Source of the DNA: Alphaproteobacteria bacterium
GTDB lineage: Bacteria; Pseudomonadota; Alphaproteobacteria; Acetobacterales; Acetobacteraceae
Length of the DNA stretch: 39,734 bases
Assembly: GCA_026400845.1 (NCBI GenBank)
Contig: JAPLOH010000056.1
Coordinates: 1 to 39,734 of the forward strand
Reading direction: 5' to 3'
Of the stretch, positions 16,215 through 24,980 are shown piece after piece. A program made the translations under genes and the position numbers. Each line of letters starts with the position of its first letter. Position 1 is the first letter of the stretch. Below the pieces are notes generated by a model. It had not been told where the DNA came from and ran no database searches. It worked only from the letters and a program-made list of their open reading frames with translations.

Positions 16215-16718
16215 TTACTTCGCCGGCCGCGTCGCGGCAAGGCGGTCAGGATGGCGCATTCCATCGATCACCAGCGCGGCGACGCCGCAGACGATCGCGG
16301 CGTCCGCGACGTTGAAGACATACCACGACCAGCCCAATGCATAGGCATGAATGAAATCGACCACCGCGCCGAAGCGCATCCGGTCGATCACATTGCCGAT
16401 CGCGCCGCCCGAGACCGCGCCGAGCGCCAGCACCACGCCGAGGCGCTCGGCCCGCCACATCCATACGCCAAGTGCGGCCACCACGCCGAGCGCGATCACC
16501 GCCAACACGGTGCCGCCCCAGGTTTCGCCGCTGCTGAGCAGGCCGAAGGTGATGCCGTGGTTCCACACCATGGTGAGGCTGAGGCCGGGGAAGACCGGCA
16601 CCGACCCGAGATCGGGCAGGCGCAACCCGTTCAGCACCCAGTCTTTGCTCGCCTGATCGGCCACCAGCGTGGCGGCCAGGGCGGCAATGCCGGTCGTGAA
16701 GCGCCCGATGCGGCTCAC
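16215..16718 (-). CDS. lspA: Lipoprotein signal peptidase (signal peptidase II)
   Basis: LspA removes signal peptides from diacylglyceryl-modified prolipoproteins at the inner membrane. GTG 16718 overlaps the ileS TGA in a GTGA arrangement, giving 167 residues, normal for the family. Four hydrophobic spans are visible. The two catalytic Asp residues sit in GNVIDRMRFGAVVDF and FNVADAAI. ADQASKDWVL and the VWNHGITFGLL segment are also conserved. A longer ATG frame to 16913 reads antisense-like sequence of the ileS zinc finger and is rejected. The downstream DUF3035 lipoprotein is a likely substrate. Confidence 0.96.
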   Translation of the reverse strand: MSRIGRFTTGIAALAATLVADQASKDWVLNGLRLPDLGSVPVFPGLSLTMVWNHGITFGLLSSGETWGGTVLAVIALGVVAALGVWMWRAERLGVVLALGAVSGGAIGNVIDRMRFGAVVDFIHAYALGWSWYVFNVADAAIVCGVAALVIDGMRHPDRLAATRPAK

Positions 16719-19501
16719 GCCGCCTCCATTGCATCCGTGCAGCGCAGGCACAGCGTGGGGTGGGCATGAACGCTGCCAACCTCGGGGAGGACTTTCCAGC
16801 AGCGAGCGCATTTCTCGCCGGGGGCGAGGTTGAAATCCACGAATGTTGTTGTGGTTCCCGTGGTGTGCGGCTCGTCGACTTCTGCTTTCGAGACGATTGC
16901 GATCTCCGCCCATTCCATGGCGGACAGGTATTCGCGTTCTTCAGCGCTCAAATGGAGTCGCACCGCCGCCTGCAACGATGAGCCGATGCGTTTTTCACGT
17001 CGCTCACCCTCCAGCACATCGGTCACGATGCTCCGGATAGCGCGAATTTTCAGCCATCTATCCGCCAGCGCCTCGTCGCGCCAGCGGGCCGGCACGTCGA
17101 AGAAATCCTGCAAATGCACGCTGGTTTCCTCACCGAAGCGCGACGTCCAGGCCTCCTCGGCGGTGAATACCAGCACCGGGGCGAGCCAGGTGCAGAGGCA
17201 GCGGTGCAGATGGTCGAGCACGGTGCGGGCGGCACGGCGGCGGATGCTGTCGGGCCGGTCGCAGTAGAGCGCGTCCTTGCGGATGTCGAAGTAGAAGGCC
17301 GAGAGATCGGTGGTGCAGAAGGCGTGGATGGCGGGGTAGAGCCCGGCCCAGTCATGGCTGTCCACCGCGCCCTTAACCTGCGCGTCGATCTCCCACATCC
17401 GGTGCAACACCCAGCGCTCGAGGTCCGGCATTTCGGCCTCGGGCAAATGTTCGGCCGGAGTGAACCCGTCGAGGCTGCCGAGCAGCCAGCGCAGCGTGTT
17501 GCGCAGGCGGCGGTAGAGTTCGGCGGTCTGCTTGAGGATTTCCGGGCCGATCCGCTGGTCCTCGGTGATGTCGGTGTGCATCACCCAGAGGCGCAGGATG
17601 TCGGCGCCATACTTGTCCCACACCTCCTGCGGCGCGGTGGTATTGCCGAGGGACTTCGACATCTTGCGGCCCTGCTCGTCGAGCGTGAAGCCATGGGTCA
17701 GCACCGCCTTGAACGGCGCCCGGCCGCGCGAGCCGACGCCTTCCAGCAGCGAGGAATGGAACCAGCCGCGATGCTGGTCGGTGCCCTCAAGATACAGATC
17801 GGCCGGCCAGGGCAGGCCGCGCTGCTCCAGCACGAAAGCGTGGGTCGAGCCGGACTCGAACCACACGTCGACGATGTCCATCACCTGTTCGTAGTCGTCG
17901 GGGTTGCGGCCCTGGCCGAGGAAGCGCGAGGGCGGCGAGGAATACCAGGCATCCGCGCCTTCCTCGGTGAACACATCAACGATGCGCTTCACCACCTCGG
18001 GGTCACGCAGCGGGATGCCGGTGGATTTCTCGACGAACACGGCGATCGGCACGCCCCAGGCGCGCTGGCGCGAGATGCACCAGTCCGGCCGGGCGGCGAT
18101 CATCGAATCCAGGCGGTTGCGCCCGGCGGCGGGCACGAAATCGGTCTCGGCGATCGCCTTGCGGGCGAGACCACGAATATCCTCCGGCCCATCCATGCGG
18201 ATGAACCATTGCGGGGTGGCGCGGAAGATGAGGGGGGCCTTGGAGCGCCAGGAATGCGGGTAGGAATGCACCAGCTTGCCGCGCGCCAGCAGCCCGCCGG
18301 CCTCGGTCAGCGCGGCGCAGACGGGGTTGGCGGCCTTGTAGACGTGGTGGCCGGCGAACAGCGGCACCCAGGGGTTGTAGGTGCCGTCATCACCGACCGT
18401 CTCCGGCACCTCGATGCCATGGGCGCGGCCGAGATGGAAATCGTCCTCGCCATGGCCCGGCGCGATATGCACCAGGCCGGTGCCGGCCTCGGTGGTGACG
18501 AAGTCGCCGGCGAACAGCGGCACGTCGAACTCATAGCCCTTGCCGCGCAGCGGATGCGCGGTGACGGTGCCGGCCAGTTCGCTGCCCTTATGGACGTGCA
18601 GCACGTGGTGGGTAGCGATCCCGGTGGCCTCGCAGACCTGCGGCAGCAAAGCGAGGGCGACGAGGATACGCTCGCCGGCGCGGGCGAGCGAGCCGTCCTT
18701 CACGCTGTCCACCCGCATGACGGCGTAGTCGATCTCCTCGCCATAGGCGATGGCGCGGTTGCCCGGCATGGTCCAGGGCGTGGTGGTCCAGATCACTACC
18801 GCGGCGTCGCGCAGCTCGGCGACGTTGGACGACAGCACGGGGAAACGGACGAAAATCGTGTCGCTGGTATGGTCGTGATACTCGATCTCGGCTTCGGCCA
18901 GCGCGGTCTTTTCCACCGGCGACCACATCACCGGGCGCAGGCCGCGGAACAGGGAACCGTTCAGCAGGAACTTGCCGATCTCGCCGGCGATTGCCGCCTC
19001 GGAGGGCAGGTCCATCGTCGCGTAGCGCTCGTTCCAGGCGCCGAACACGCCGAGGCGCTGGAACTCCTCGCTCTGTACGGACAGCCAATGCTGGGCATAG
19101 GCGCGGCATTCGGCGCGGAATTGCAGGATCGGCACCGCATCCTTGTCGCGGCCGGATTTGCGGTATTCCTCCTCGATCTTCCACTCGATCGGCAGGCCGT
19201 GGCAGTCCCAGCCCGGGATGTAGTAGCCATCGAAGCCCGACATCTGGCGGCCGCGGTTGATGACGTCCTTCAGCACCTTGTTCAGCGAATGGCCGATATG
19301 GAGGTTGCCGTTGGCGTAGGGCGGGCCGTCATGCAGGATGAACTTCTCGCGGCCCTTGGAATTGGCGCGGATGCGCTCCCAGATGCCCATCTTGGCCCAG
19401 CGGGCGAGGATCGCCGGCTCCTTCTTCGGCAGGTCGCCGCGCATGGGGAATTGCGTCGCCGGCAGGAAGACGGTGTCGCGGTAGTCTCGTGTTTCGCTCA
19501 T
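16715..19501 (-). CDS. ileS: Isoleucyl-tRNA synthetase
   Basis: IleS charges tRNA-Ile with isoleucine and edits misactivated valine. The product has 928 residues. The HIGH motif is at 68-71 (NGNLHIGHSLNK) and KMSKS at about residue 610 (GRKMSKSLGNT). The editing domain includes the TTTPWTMPGNRAIAY segment. The C-terminus has a four-Cys zinc site (CARCWK and, 20 residues on, CLRCTDAM), so it is the bacterial type 1 form with a zinc finger. ATG 19501 is supported by the family start MSETRDYRDTVFLPAT. It sits between ribF and lspA, as in many proteobacteria, and overlaps lspA. Confidence 0.98.
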   Translation of the reverse strand: MSETRDYRDTVFLPATQFPMRGDLPKKEPAILARWAKMGIWERIRANSKGREKFILHDGPPYANGNLHIGHSLNKVLKDVINRGRQMSGFDGYYIPGWDCHGLPIEWKIEEEYRKSGRDKDAVPILQFRAECRAYAQHWLSVQSEEFQRLGVFGAWNERYATMDLPSEAAIAGEIGKFLLNGSLFRGLRPVMWSPVEKTALAEAEIEYHDHTSDTIFVRFPVLSSNVAELRDAAVVIWTTTPWTMPGNRAIAYGEEIDYAVMRVDSVKDGSLARAGERILVALALLPQVCEATGIATHHVLHVHKGSELAGTVTAHPLRGKGYEFDVPLFAGDFVTTEAGTGLVHIAPGHGEDDFHLGRAHGIEVPETVGDDGTYNPWVPLFAGHHVYKAANPVCAALTEAGGLLARGKLVHSYPHSWRSKAPLIFRATPQWFIRMDGPEDIRGLARKAIAETDFVPAAGRNRLDSMIAARPDWCISRQRAWGVPIAVFVEKSTGIPLRDPEVVKRIVDVFTEEGADAWYSSPPSRFLGQGRNPDDYEQVMDIVDVWFESGSTHAFVLEQRGLPWPADLYLEGTDQHRGWFHSSLLEGVGSRGRAPFKAVLTHGFTLDEQGRKMSKSLGNTTAPQEVWDKYGADILRLWVMHTDITEDQRIGPEILKQTAELYRRLRNTLRWLLGSLDGFTPAEHLPEAEMPDLERWVLHRMWEIDAQVKGAVDSHDWAGLYPAIHAFCTTDLSAFYFDIRKDALYCDRPDSIRRRAARTVLDHLHRCLCTWLAPVLVFTAEEAWTSRFGEETSVHLQDFFDVPARWRDEALADRWLKIRAIRSIVTDVLEGERREKRIGSSLQAAVRLHLSAEEREYLSAMEWAEIAIVSKAEVDEPHTTGTTTTFVDFNLAPGEKCARCWKVLPEVGSVHAHPTLCLRCTDAMEAA

Positions 19502-19512
19502 GATGATCTCGT

Positions 19513-19527
19513 GCGGCGATCTGCCGC
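19513..19527 (-). promoter_or_regulatory. Start-proximal hairpin in ileS leader
   Basis: GCGGC-AGATC-GCCGC forms a 5-bp stem ending 11 bases before the ileS ATG, close enough to mask ribosome access. No family of leader element is recognised. Confidence 0.3.
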
Positions 19528-19552
19528 GTCAGGGGGGCGCGCGCGTGAGGTC

Positions 19553-19575
19553 CCGGCGTTCTAGCGAACCGCCGG
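19553..19575 (-). terminator. Bulged hairpin between ribF and ileS
   Basis: Minus strand CCGGC-(G)-GTTC-GCTA-GAAC-GCCGG folds into a 9-bp stem with one bulged G and a four-base loop. It lies 56 bp after the ribF stop and 52 bp before ileS. No T-run follows, so it may be a weak or Rho-assisted terminator, or part of an ileS leader. Confidence 0.35.
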
Positions 19576-19631
19576 GCGTATAATTCGCGCCCTCTTACAC
19601 CGTGTCGGCATAAACCTGTACATGCGGATGA

Positions 19632-20579
19632 CTATGCGGAGCGCGGGGCCGCGCGGTCAAGAATCCGCCGCGCCTCAAGGCAATCGGCTGCTATGCGGGC
19701 GCGCAACTCGTCGAGGCCGGAGAATTTCTGCTCCGGGCGAAGGAAGGCGTGCAGCGCCACCGACAGTTCCTGGCCGTAGAGATCGCCGGCGAAATCGAAC
19801 AAGTTGACCTCGAGGCGGCTTTCCGACCCGGCGTTGACGGTTGGGCGGCGGCCAATATTGGCGGCGCCGTGGACAACGCGGCCATCCGGCAACGTCACCG
19901 TCACCGCGTAGACGCCGCGGGCCGGTTCGAGATGACGCCCAAGCGCGATATTGGCGGTGGGGAAGCCGATGGTGCGCCCCCGCGCGTCGCCATGCGCGAC
20001 CACGCCGCTTATCGCCCAGGCCCGGCCGAGCCCCTCCGTCGCGCGTTCGGGATAGCCGTCCTGCAAGGCGCGGCGAATGCGCGAGGAGGAGATCTGGCCG
20101 CCGGCATCGGTGAGCGGCGGCACCACGGTGAGGCCGATGCCGAGCGCCTCGGCCCGCGCGGCAAGGAAGCCAGCGTTGCCGCCCCGGCGATGGCCGAACG
20201 CGAAATCAGGCCCGCACACCAAATGCCGCGCTCCGAGCCCGGCATGCAGCACCTCGGCGACAAACGCATCGGCGGTCATCCGGCTGAATGCCGCATCGAA
20301 GGCAAGTTCGAACACCTCGCTCACCCCGAACGCCCCCAGCGCCGCCGCTCGCCCGGCCGACAGCGTGAGGCGGAAGGGCGGATCGTCGGGGCGGAAAATC
20401 TCGCGCGGATGCGGCTCGAATGTCAGCACCGCCAGCGGCGCATCGGGCCGCGCGGCGTGGGCGGTGCGCAGCAGATGGGCGTGGCCGAGATGCACGCCGT
20501 CGAAATTCCCCAGCGCCACCACTGCGCCCCGGGCGCTGCCCGAAAGGTCCCGCCAACCCTGATGGATCGTCACAGTCAT
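19632..20579 (-). CDS. ribF: Bifunctional riboflavin kinase/FAD synthetase
   Basis: RibF phosphorylates riboflavin to FMN and adenylylates FMN to FAD. The 315 residues include an N-terminal nucleotidyltransferase domain (LGNFDGVHLGHAHLL, FEPHPREIF, VCGPDFAFGHRRGGN, ISSSRIRRAL) and a C-terminal kinase domain (VVAHGDARGRTIGFPTANI, GVYAVTV, GAANIGRRPTV, LEVNLFDF). The length is typical. ATG 20579 fits the family start. It is the first gene of the ribF-ileS-lspA run and diverges from the hydratase gene across 107 bp. I see no FMN riboswitch in that gap. Confidence 0.96.
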   Translation of the reverse strand: MTVTIHQGWRDLSGSARGAVVALGNFDGVHLGHAHLLRTAHAARPDAPLAVLTFEPHPREIFRPDDPPFRLTLSAGRAAALGAFGVSEVFELAFDAAFSRMTADAFVAEVLHAGLGARHLVCGPDFAFGHRRGGNAGFLAARAEALGIGLTVVPPLTDAGGQISSSRIRRALQDGYPERATEGLGRAWAISGVVAHGDARGRTIGFPTANIALGRHLEPARGVYAVTVTLPDGRVVHGAANIGRRPTVNAGSESRLEVNLFDFAGDLYGQELSVALHAFLRPEQKFSGLDELRARIAADCLEARRILDRAAPRSA

Positions 20580-20686
20580 CGTCGCCGCCCCGCTCGTCGT
20601 GCTGTCTGATATCTGGACCGAGTGTGAATGTTGGACAAGCCCGCCGCCCGATGCTTAGGTCCGCCAAACCCTCCGGAGCACCCACC

Positions 20687-21448
20687 ATGTCCGATCCCGC
20701 CGCCCAGGCCGCCGCACTTCTGCTCGCCGCCCGCCGCGATCCCGCCAAGCGCCTCGCCGACCTGCCCGGCGCAGTGAAGCCGGCCGACCGCGCGGCGGCC
20801 TACGCGATCCAGCACAAGGTGGCGGCCGAACTCGGCGCCATCGGCGGCTGGAAGGTCTCGCCCTTCGGCGCCGACGGGGCCGCTCCGATGTGCGGCCCGC
20901 TGCCAGCCTCCGGCATCCAGGCCGCGCCCGCCACGCTGCGCCCCGGCAAGCAGGCGATCCGTGCCATCGAAGCCGAACTCTGCGCCCGCATCGGCGCCGA
21001 CCTGCCGCCCCGCGCCACCCCCTACACGCGGGCCGAGATCATCGCCGCCATCGCCGCCATCCACCCGGTGATGGAGGCCTGCGAATCCCGTTACGTCGAG
21101 CCCTCCGCCGTCGATATCTTCACCAATATCGCGGACTCCCAGTCCCACGGCGGGCTGATCCACGGGCCGGGGCGGACCGACTGGCAGTCGATCGATCTCG
21201 CCACCGTCAGCGTCGAGCAGATCGTCGACGGCGCAATCAACGCCAGCCGCACCGGTCATCCCGCCGGGGACCTGGTGGCCCAGGTGATGTGGATGGCCAA
21301 TGAAGGCGCTGTCTGGGCCGGTGGGCTCAAGGCCGGCCAGTTCGTCACCTGCGGCTCCTGGTCCGGCGCCAACCGTGTCGCCGCCACCGCGCAGGTGCGC
21401 ATCCGCTTCTCCGGCTTCGCGGAGGTCGCGGTCGACTACGCCGAGTAG
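20687..21448 (+). CDS. 2-keto-4-pentenoate hydratase-like protein (FAH/MhpD superfamily)
   Basis: A 253-residue protein starting at ATG 20687 after CCGGAG. The upstream in-frame extension to 20420 overlaps ribF and is rejected. IGGWKVSPFG, AIEAELCARIG, IHPVMEACESRY, GLIHGPGR and FVTCGSWSGANRV follow the layout of 2-keto-4-pentenoate hydratases and related decarboxylases. These bind Mg2+ and act on 2-oxo-4-enoate or acylpyruvate-type substrates. It meets the ABC operon tail to tail with four bases between stops. It could therefore handle a late product of that cluster, though it is on the opposite strand. The exact reaction is unknown. Confidence 0.82.
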   Translation: MSDPAAQAAALLLAARRDPAKRLADLPGAVKPADRAAAYAIQHKVAAELGAIGGWKVSPFGADGAAPMCGPLPASGIQAAPATLRPGKQAIRAIEAELCARIGADLPPRATPYTRAEIIAAIAAIHPVMEACESRYVEPSAVDIFTNIADSQSHGGLIHGPGRTDWQSIDLATVSVEQIVDGAINASRTGHPAGDLVAQVMWMANEGAVWAGGLKAGQFVTCGSWSGANRVAATAQVRIRFSGFAEVAVDYAE

Positions 21449-21452
21449 AAGC

Positions 21453-22397
21453 TCAGACAAGGTGGCAGGCGACCATCGCGGCGCCGACCGGCCGCCACGC
21501 CGGCTCCTCCACTCGGCAACGGTCGATCGCCAACGGGCAGCGGGTGTGGAAGCGGCAGCCCGGGGGCGGGTTGGCGGGGCTGGGGATTTCGCCTTCCAGC
21601 GGCACCCGGGGCTTGGCGCGTTGGGTGACGGGATCGGGTTCGGGAACCGCGGCGAGGAGGGCCTTGGTGTAGGGGTGGCGGGGCTCGCTGTAGAGTTCGT
21701 CGCGAGGCGCGAGTTCGACGATGCGGCCGAGATACATCACCGCCACGCGGTCACACACGTGGCGCACCACCGCGAGGTCGTGGCTCACGAACAGGGTGGA
21801 CATGCCGTGGCGGGCCTGGAGTTCGACCAGCAAATTGAGGATTTGCGCGCGCACCGAGACATCGAGCGCCGAGACCGGTTCGTCGCACACCAATAGGGCG
21901 GGGCGGAGCGCGAGGGCGCGGGCGATGACGATGCGCTGGCGCTGGCCGCCGGAGAACTGGTGCGGGTAGCGCGAGGCGTGGTCGGCGCGCAGGCCGACCT
22001 CCTCCAGCAACGCCCCGACCTGCTCGCGCAGGGCGGCGCCGCGGGCGAGGCCGCGTACCAGGAGCGGCTCGCCGACCGCTTCGCCGATGGTCATGCGCGG
22101 GTTGAGGGAGGTGACGGGGTCCTGGAAGACCATCTGCGCCTTGGCGCGAATGGCGCGCAGCGTCTCGCGGGAGGCGCCGGCGAGTTCGGTGCCGAGCACC
22201 TTCACCGACCCCTCGGTGGGCGACAGCAGGCCGACGGTGGCGTTGGAGACGGTGGATTTGCCGCAGCCACTTTCGCCGACGAGGCCGAGGGTTTCGCCGG
22301 GCGCGATGCTGAGGGAGACGCCATCGACGGCACGCACCGGGGCGCCGCCACGGCCGGGGAAATGCACCTTGAGGCCGGTGATTTCGAGCGTGTTCAT
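21453..22397 (-). CDS. ABC transporter ATPase, peptide/opine family (DppF/OppF-like)
   Basis: One of two ATPases powering the importer. The 314 residues show Walker A GESGCGKST, a Q-loop (MVFQDPVTSLNPRM), the signature FSGGQRQRI, Walker B ALLVCDEPVSALD and a switch His in LFVSHDLAVV. The C-terminal extension GCRFHTRCPLAIDRC carries the Cys cluster of OppF/DppF-type subunits, which often holds an Fe-S cluster. The ATG overlaps the stop of the preceding ATPase gene (ATGA), so the two are translated together in equal amounts. It is the last gene of the operon. Confidence 0.93.
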   Translation of the reverse strand: MNTLEITGLKVHFPGRGGAPVRAVDGVSLSIAPGETLGLVGESGCGKSTVSNATVGLLSPTEGSVKVLGTELAGASRETLRAIRAKAQMVFQDPVTSLNPRMTIGEAVGEPLLVRGLARGAALREQVGALLEEVGLRADHASRYPHQFSGGQRQRIVIARALALRPALLVCDEPVSALDVSVRAQILNLLVELQARHGMSTLFVSHDLAVVRHVCDRVAVMYLGRIVELAPRDELYSEPRHPYTKALLAAVPEPDPVTQRAKPRVPLEGEIPSPANPPPGCRFHTRCPLAIDRCRVEEPAWRPVGAAMVACHLV

Positions 22398-23350
22398 GCC
22401 ATTGCCTCGGCATGGAAGCAGGCGGTGAGGCGCCCGTCGCCGAGTGGCCGCAGGGGTGGGGTTTCGGCGGCGCAGCGCGCATCCGCCCGCGGGCAGCGCG
22501 AGGCGAAGCGGCAGCCCGGCCCGTATTCGGACGGGCTCGGTACCCGGCCCTCGATCACCGCGAGCTTGGATTTCGGCACGTCGGACAAGCGGGGGATGGA
22601 GGCCAGCAGCAGCGCGGTATAGGGGTGGCGGGGCGCGGCGAAGATCTCGGCGGTGGGGCCCGCCTCGGCGATGCGGCCAGCATACATCACCGCCACGCGG
22701 TCGGCGATATCGGCCACCACGCCCATGTCATGGGTGATCAGCACCACCGCGGTCTGCCGCTCGATGGCGAGTCGGCGCAGGAGGTCGAGGATTTGCGCCT
22801 GGATGGTGACGTCGAGCGCCGTGGTTGGTTCGTCGGCGATCAGCACGGCCGGGCGGGAGATCAGGGCGGAGGCGATCATGATGCGCTGGCACATGCCGCC
22901 CGACAGTTCGAAGGGGTGCTGGTCGATCCGCCGCTCCGGGTCGGAAATGCCGACGTCGCGCAGCATGCGCAGCACCTCGCCGCGCACCCGGCCGAGCGGC
23001 TGGCGCAGCGCCTCGGCGATCTGGCTGCCGACGGTGGTCAGCGGGTCGAGCGCGGCCTGTGGTTCCTGGAATATCATCGACATGAGCTGGCCGCGCACGG
23101 CCCGCATCGCCCGCTCGGGGATGGCTGAGATATCCCGCCCGCCCAGCAGGATGCGTCCGCCGGTCTGGCGGATGGCGTCCGGCAGCAGGCGCATGATCGC
23201 CTGGGCGGTGACGGATTTGCCGCAGCCGCTTTCGCCGACGATGGCCATCACCTCGCCGGGCGCGACCTGGAAGCCGACGCCATCGACCAGCCCGGCCGGG
23301 CCGATCGCCAGCGACAGGTTCTCGACGACGAGGGCGGGCGCGTCGCTCAT
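22394..23350 (-). CDS. ABC transporter ATPase, peptide/opine family (DppD/OppD-like)
   Basis: A 318-residue ATPase starting at ATG 23350, which overlaps the stop of the SDR gene (ATGA). A longer frame to 23887 is a shadow of the SDR gene. Walker A GESGCGKSVT, Q-loop MIFQEPQAALDPL, signature LSGGMCQRIM, Walker B VLIADEPTTALDV and switch VVLITHDMGVV are all intact. The C-terminus GCRFASRCPRADARC matches the OppD/DppD extension. With the following ATPase it forms the cytoplasmic motor of the importer. The ligand is set by the binding protein, not by this subunit. Confidence 0.93.
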   Translation of the reverse strand: MSDAPALVVENLSLAIGPAGLVDGVGFQVAPGEVMAIVGESGCGKSVTAQAIMRLLPDAIRQTGGRILLGGRDISAIPERAMRAVRGQLMSMIFQEPQAALDPLTTVGSQIAEALRQPLGRVRGEVLRMLRDVGISDPERRIDQHPFELSGGMCQRIMIASALISRPAVLIADEPTTALDVTIQAQILDLLRRLAIERQTAVVLITHDMGVVADIADRVAVMYAGRIAEAGPTAEIFAAPRHPYTALLLASIPRLSDVPKSKLAVIEGRVPSPSEYGPGCRFASRCPRADARCAAETPPLRPLGDGRLTACFHAEAMA

Positions 23351-24135
23351 CCGTTGGTGGGCGTCGGCTGGTAGGTGCCGATGGAATTGCCGCCATCGAC
23401 GGAGACCACCGCGCCGGTGATGTAGCCGGCGGCGGGCGAGCAGAGATACAGCACCATCCCCGCGGTATCGCCGGGGCCGGAATTGCGCGCCAGCGGGATG
23501 CGCGCGGTCATCCGCTCGACATACTCGGGCGGCAGGTACGAGACCTCGCTGCCCGGCGCGAAACCGGGCTCCACCACGTTGACGCGGATCTTGTGCGGCG
23601 CGAGCTCCAGCGCCTGGCCCTTGGAGAGCCGCTCCAGCGCGGTTTTCGACATGCAGTAGGTGACCGAGCCGGTCGGCATCTGCCGGGCGGCGCCGGAGCC
23701 GATATTGACGAAGGCACCCTCGACGCCGCGCGCCACCATCAGCCGCGCCATATGTTTGGTCATCACGAAGGGGGCGCGCACGTTCACCGCCATGATGCGG
23801 TCGAACTCGGCGTCCTCGAGGTTGATGAGGATGCCCGTCCGCGGATAGACGCCGGCGTTGTTGATGACGATGTCGGGCGCGCCCCACTCCTTGCCGATCA
23901 CGCGGGCGAAGGCCTCGATCTCGGCGGAGCTGGTGAGATCGCAGCCGTGCAGCATCGTGTTCGCGGGGTCGAGCCCGAGATCGGCGGCGACCTGGTCCAG
24001 CTTGTCGCGGCGGAAATCGGTGAGGCAGAGTTCTGCCCCCTCGCGCGCGAAGGCGGCCGCGATCCAGCCGCCATGGATGCCGGCCGCGCCGGTGACGATC
24101 ACGCGCTTGCCCTTGAAGGCGCCGGAATAATTCAT
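23347..24135 (-). CDS. Short-chain dehydrogenase/reductase
   Basis: A 262-residue classical SDR starting at ATG 24135 with GGAGAG upstream. The frame start at 24432 would enter the permease gene and is rejected. Cofactor-binding VTGAAGIHGGWIAAAFA, NNAGVY, the catalytic Ser in NIGSGAA, and Tyr-x-x-x-Lys in YCMSKTALE are present. It should oxidise or reduce a hydroxyl/keto group with NAD(P). It is unusual in lying inside an ABC importer operon, between permease and ATPase genes with a stop-start overlap, so its substrate is probably the imported compound or an early product. Together with the lactonase-like amidohydrolase at the operon head, a sugar or hydroxy-lactone dehydrogenase is a fair guess. 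Confidence 0.9.
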   Translation of the reverse strand: MNYSGAFKGKRVIVTGAAGIHGGWIAAAFAREGAELCLTDFRRDKLDQVAADLGLDPANTMLHGCDLTSSAEIEAFARVIGKEWGAPDIVINNAGVYPRTGILINLEDAEFDRIMAVNVRAPFVMTKHMARLMVARGVEGAFVNIGSGAARQMPTGSVTYCMSKTALERLSKGQALELAPHKIRVNVVEPGFAPGSEVSYLPPEYVERMTARIPLARNSGPGDTAGMVLYLCSPAAGYITGAVVSVDGGNSIGTYQPTPTNG

Positions 24136-24146
24136 AGTCTGCTCTC

Positions 24147-24980
24147 CTATCGGCCGCGCGAGCGGGGGTCCACCCGGTCGCGCAGCCAGTCTCCGAACAA
24201 ATTCACGCACAGCACCAGCACGAATAGGCAGGCGCCGGGGAACACGGTCAGCCACCAGGCGCGGGTGACGTATTGCCGCCCCGCGCTCATGATCGAGCCC
24301 CAGGACGGGTAGGGCGGTTGGATGCCGAGGCCGAGGAAGGACAGGCCCGCCTCGAAGAGGATCATCAGGCCGAATTCGCTGGTGGCGACCACCATCAGCG
24401 GGCCCGCGATATTGGGCAGGATGTGGCGCCACAGGATGCGCGTGGCGCCGCAGCCGGCCATTTCGGCGGCCTTGATGTAGGGCAGCCCGGCCACCTGCAG
24501 CGTGGCGGCGTAGGCGACGCGGGTGTAGCGCGGCCAGCGGGTCAGCCCGAGCACCATCACCAGCTTGAGGAAGCCCGGGCCCAGCACCGCGACGGTCAGC
24601 ACCGCCAGCAGGATCGCCGGGATGCTCAGCATGGTATCGACGAAACGCATGATCAGCACCGCCGTCCAGCCGCGGAACCAGCCGGCCAGCAGGCCGAGCG
24701 CGGTGCCCACCACCAGCGACACCGAAACCGACAGCGCGGCGACCAGCAGCGAGGCGCGGGCGCCGTAGAGGATGCGCGACAGCAGGTCCCTCCCGAGATC
24801 GTCGGTGCCGAGCCAGTAGGTCGCGGTTCTGGACGCGAAGCCGGGCTCGCGCAGGCGCAGCAGCAGGGATTGGCGCAGTGGATCGGCGGGCGACAGCAGG
24901 TCCGCCCCTGCGGCGGCCAACACGAAGGCTGCCAGCAGCAGGAGAATCAGGACGATTCCAGGGGAGAAGCGCGCGCTCAT
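24147..24980 (-). CDS. ABC transporter permease, DppC/OppC-like
   Basis: A 277-residue inner-membrane subunit with one N-terminal hydrophobic segment (FSPGIVLILLLLAAFVLAAA) and five more spans. LGTDDLGRDLLSRILYGARASL is the DppC/OppC hallmark. The EAA loop reads AAEMAGCGATRILWRHILPNI, which contacts the ATPase. The start overlaps the stop of the DppB-like gene by 4 bp and the SDR gene begins 11 bases after its stop. With the DppB-like subunit it forms the translocation channel. Confidence 0.93.
   Translation of the reverse strand: MSARFSPGIVLILLLLAAFVLAAAGADLLSPADPLRQSLLLRLREPGFASRTATYWLGTDDLGRDLLSRILYGARASLLVAALSVSVSLVVGTALGLLAGWFRGWTAVLIMRFVDTMLSIPAILLAVLTVAVLGPGFLKLVMVLGLTRWPRYTRVAYAATLQVAGLPYIKAAEMAGCGATRILWRHILPNIAGPLMVVATSEFGLMILFEAGLSFLGLGIQPPYPSWGSIMSAGRQYVTRAWWLTVFPGACLFVLVLCVNLFGDWLRDRVDPRSRGR

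Noticed and set aside
17114-19564. Long plus-strand open frame (816 codons) opposite ileS
   Set aside because: It is an antisense shadow: His/Gly/Arg-rich, no motifs, and ileS is complete on the other strand.
19502-19631. T-box or FMN riboswitch near ileS or ribF
   Set aside because: No conserved T-box or RFN sequence elements are visible; only short GC hairpins.
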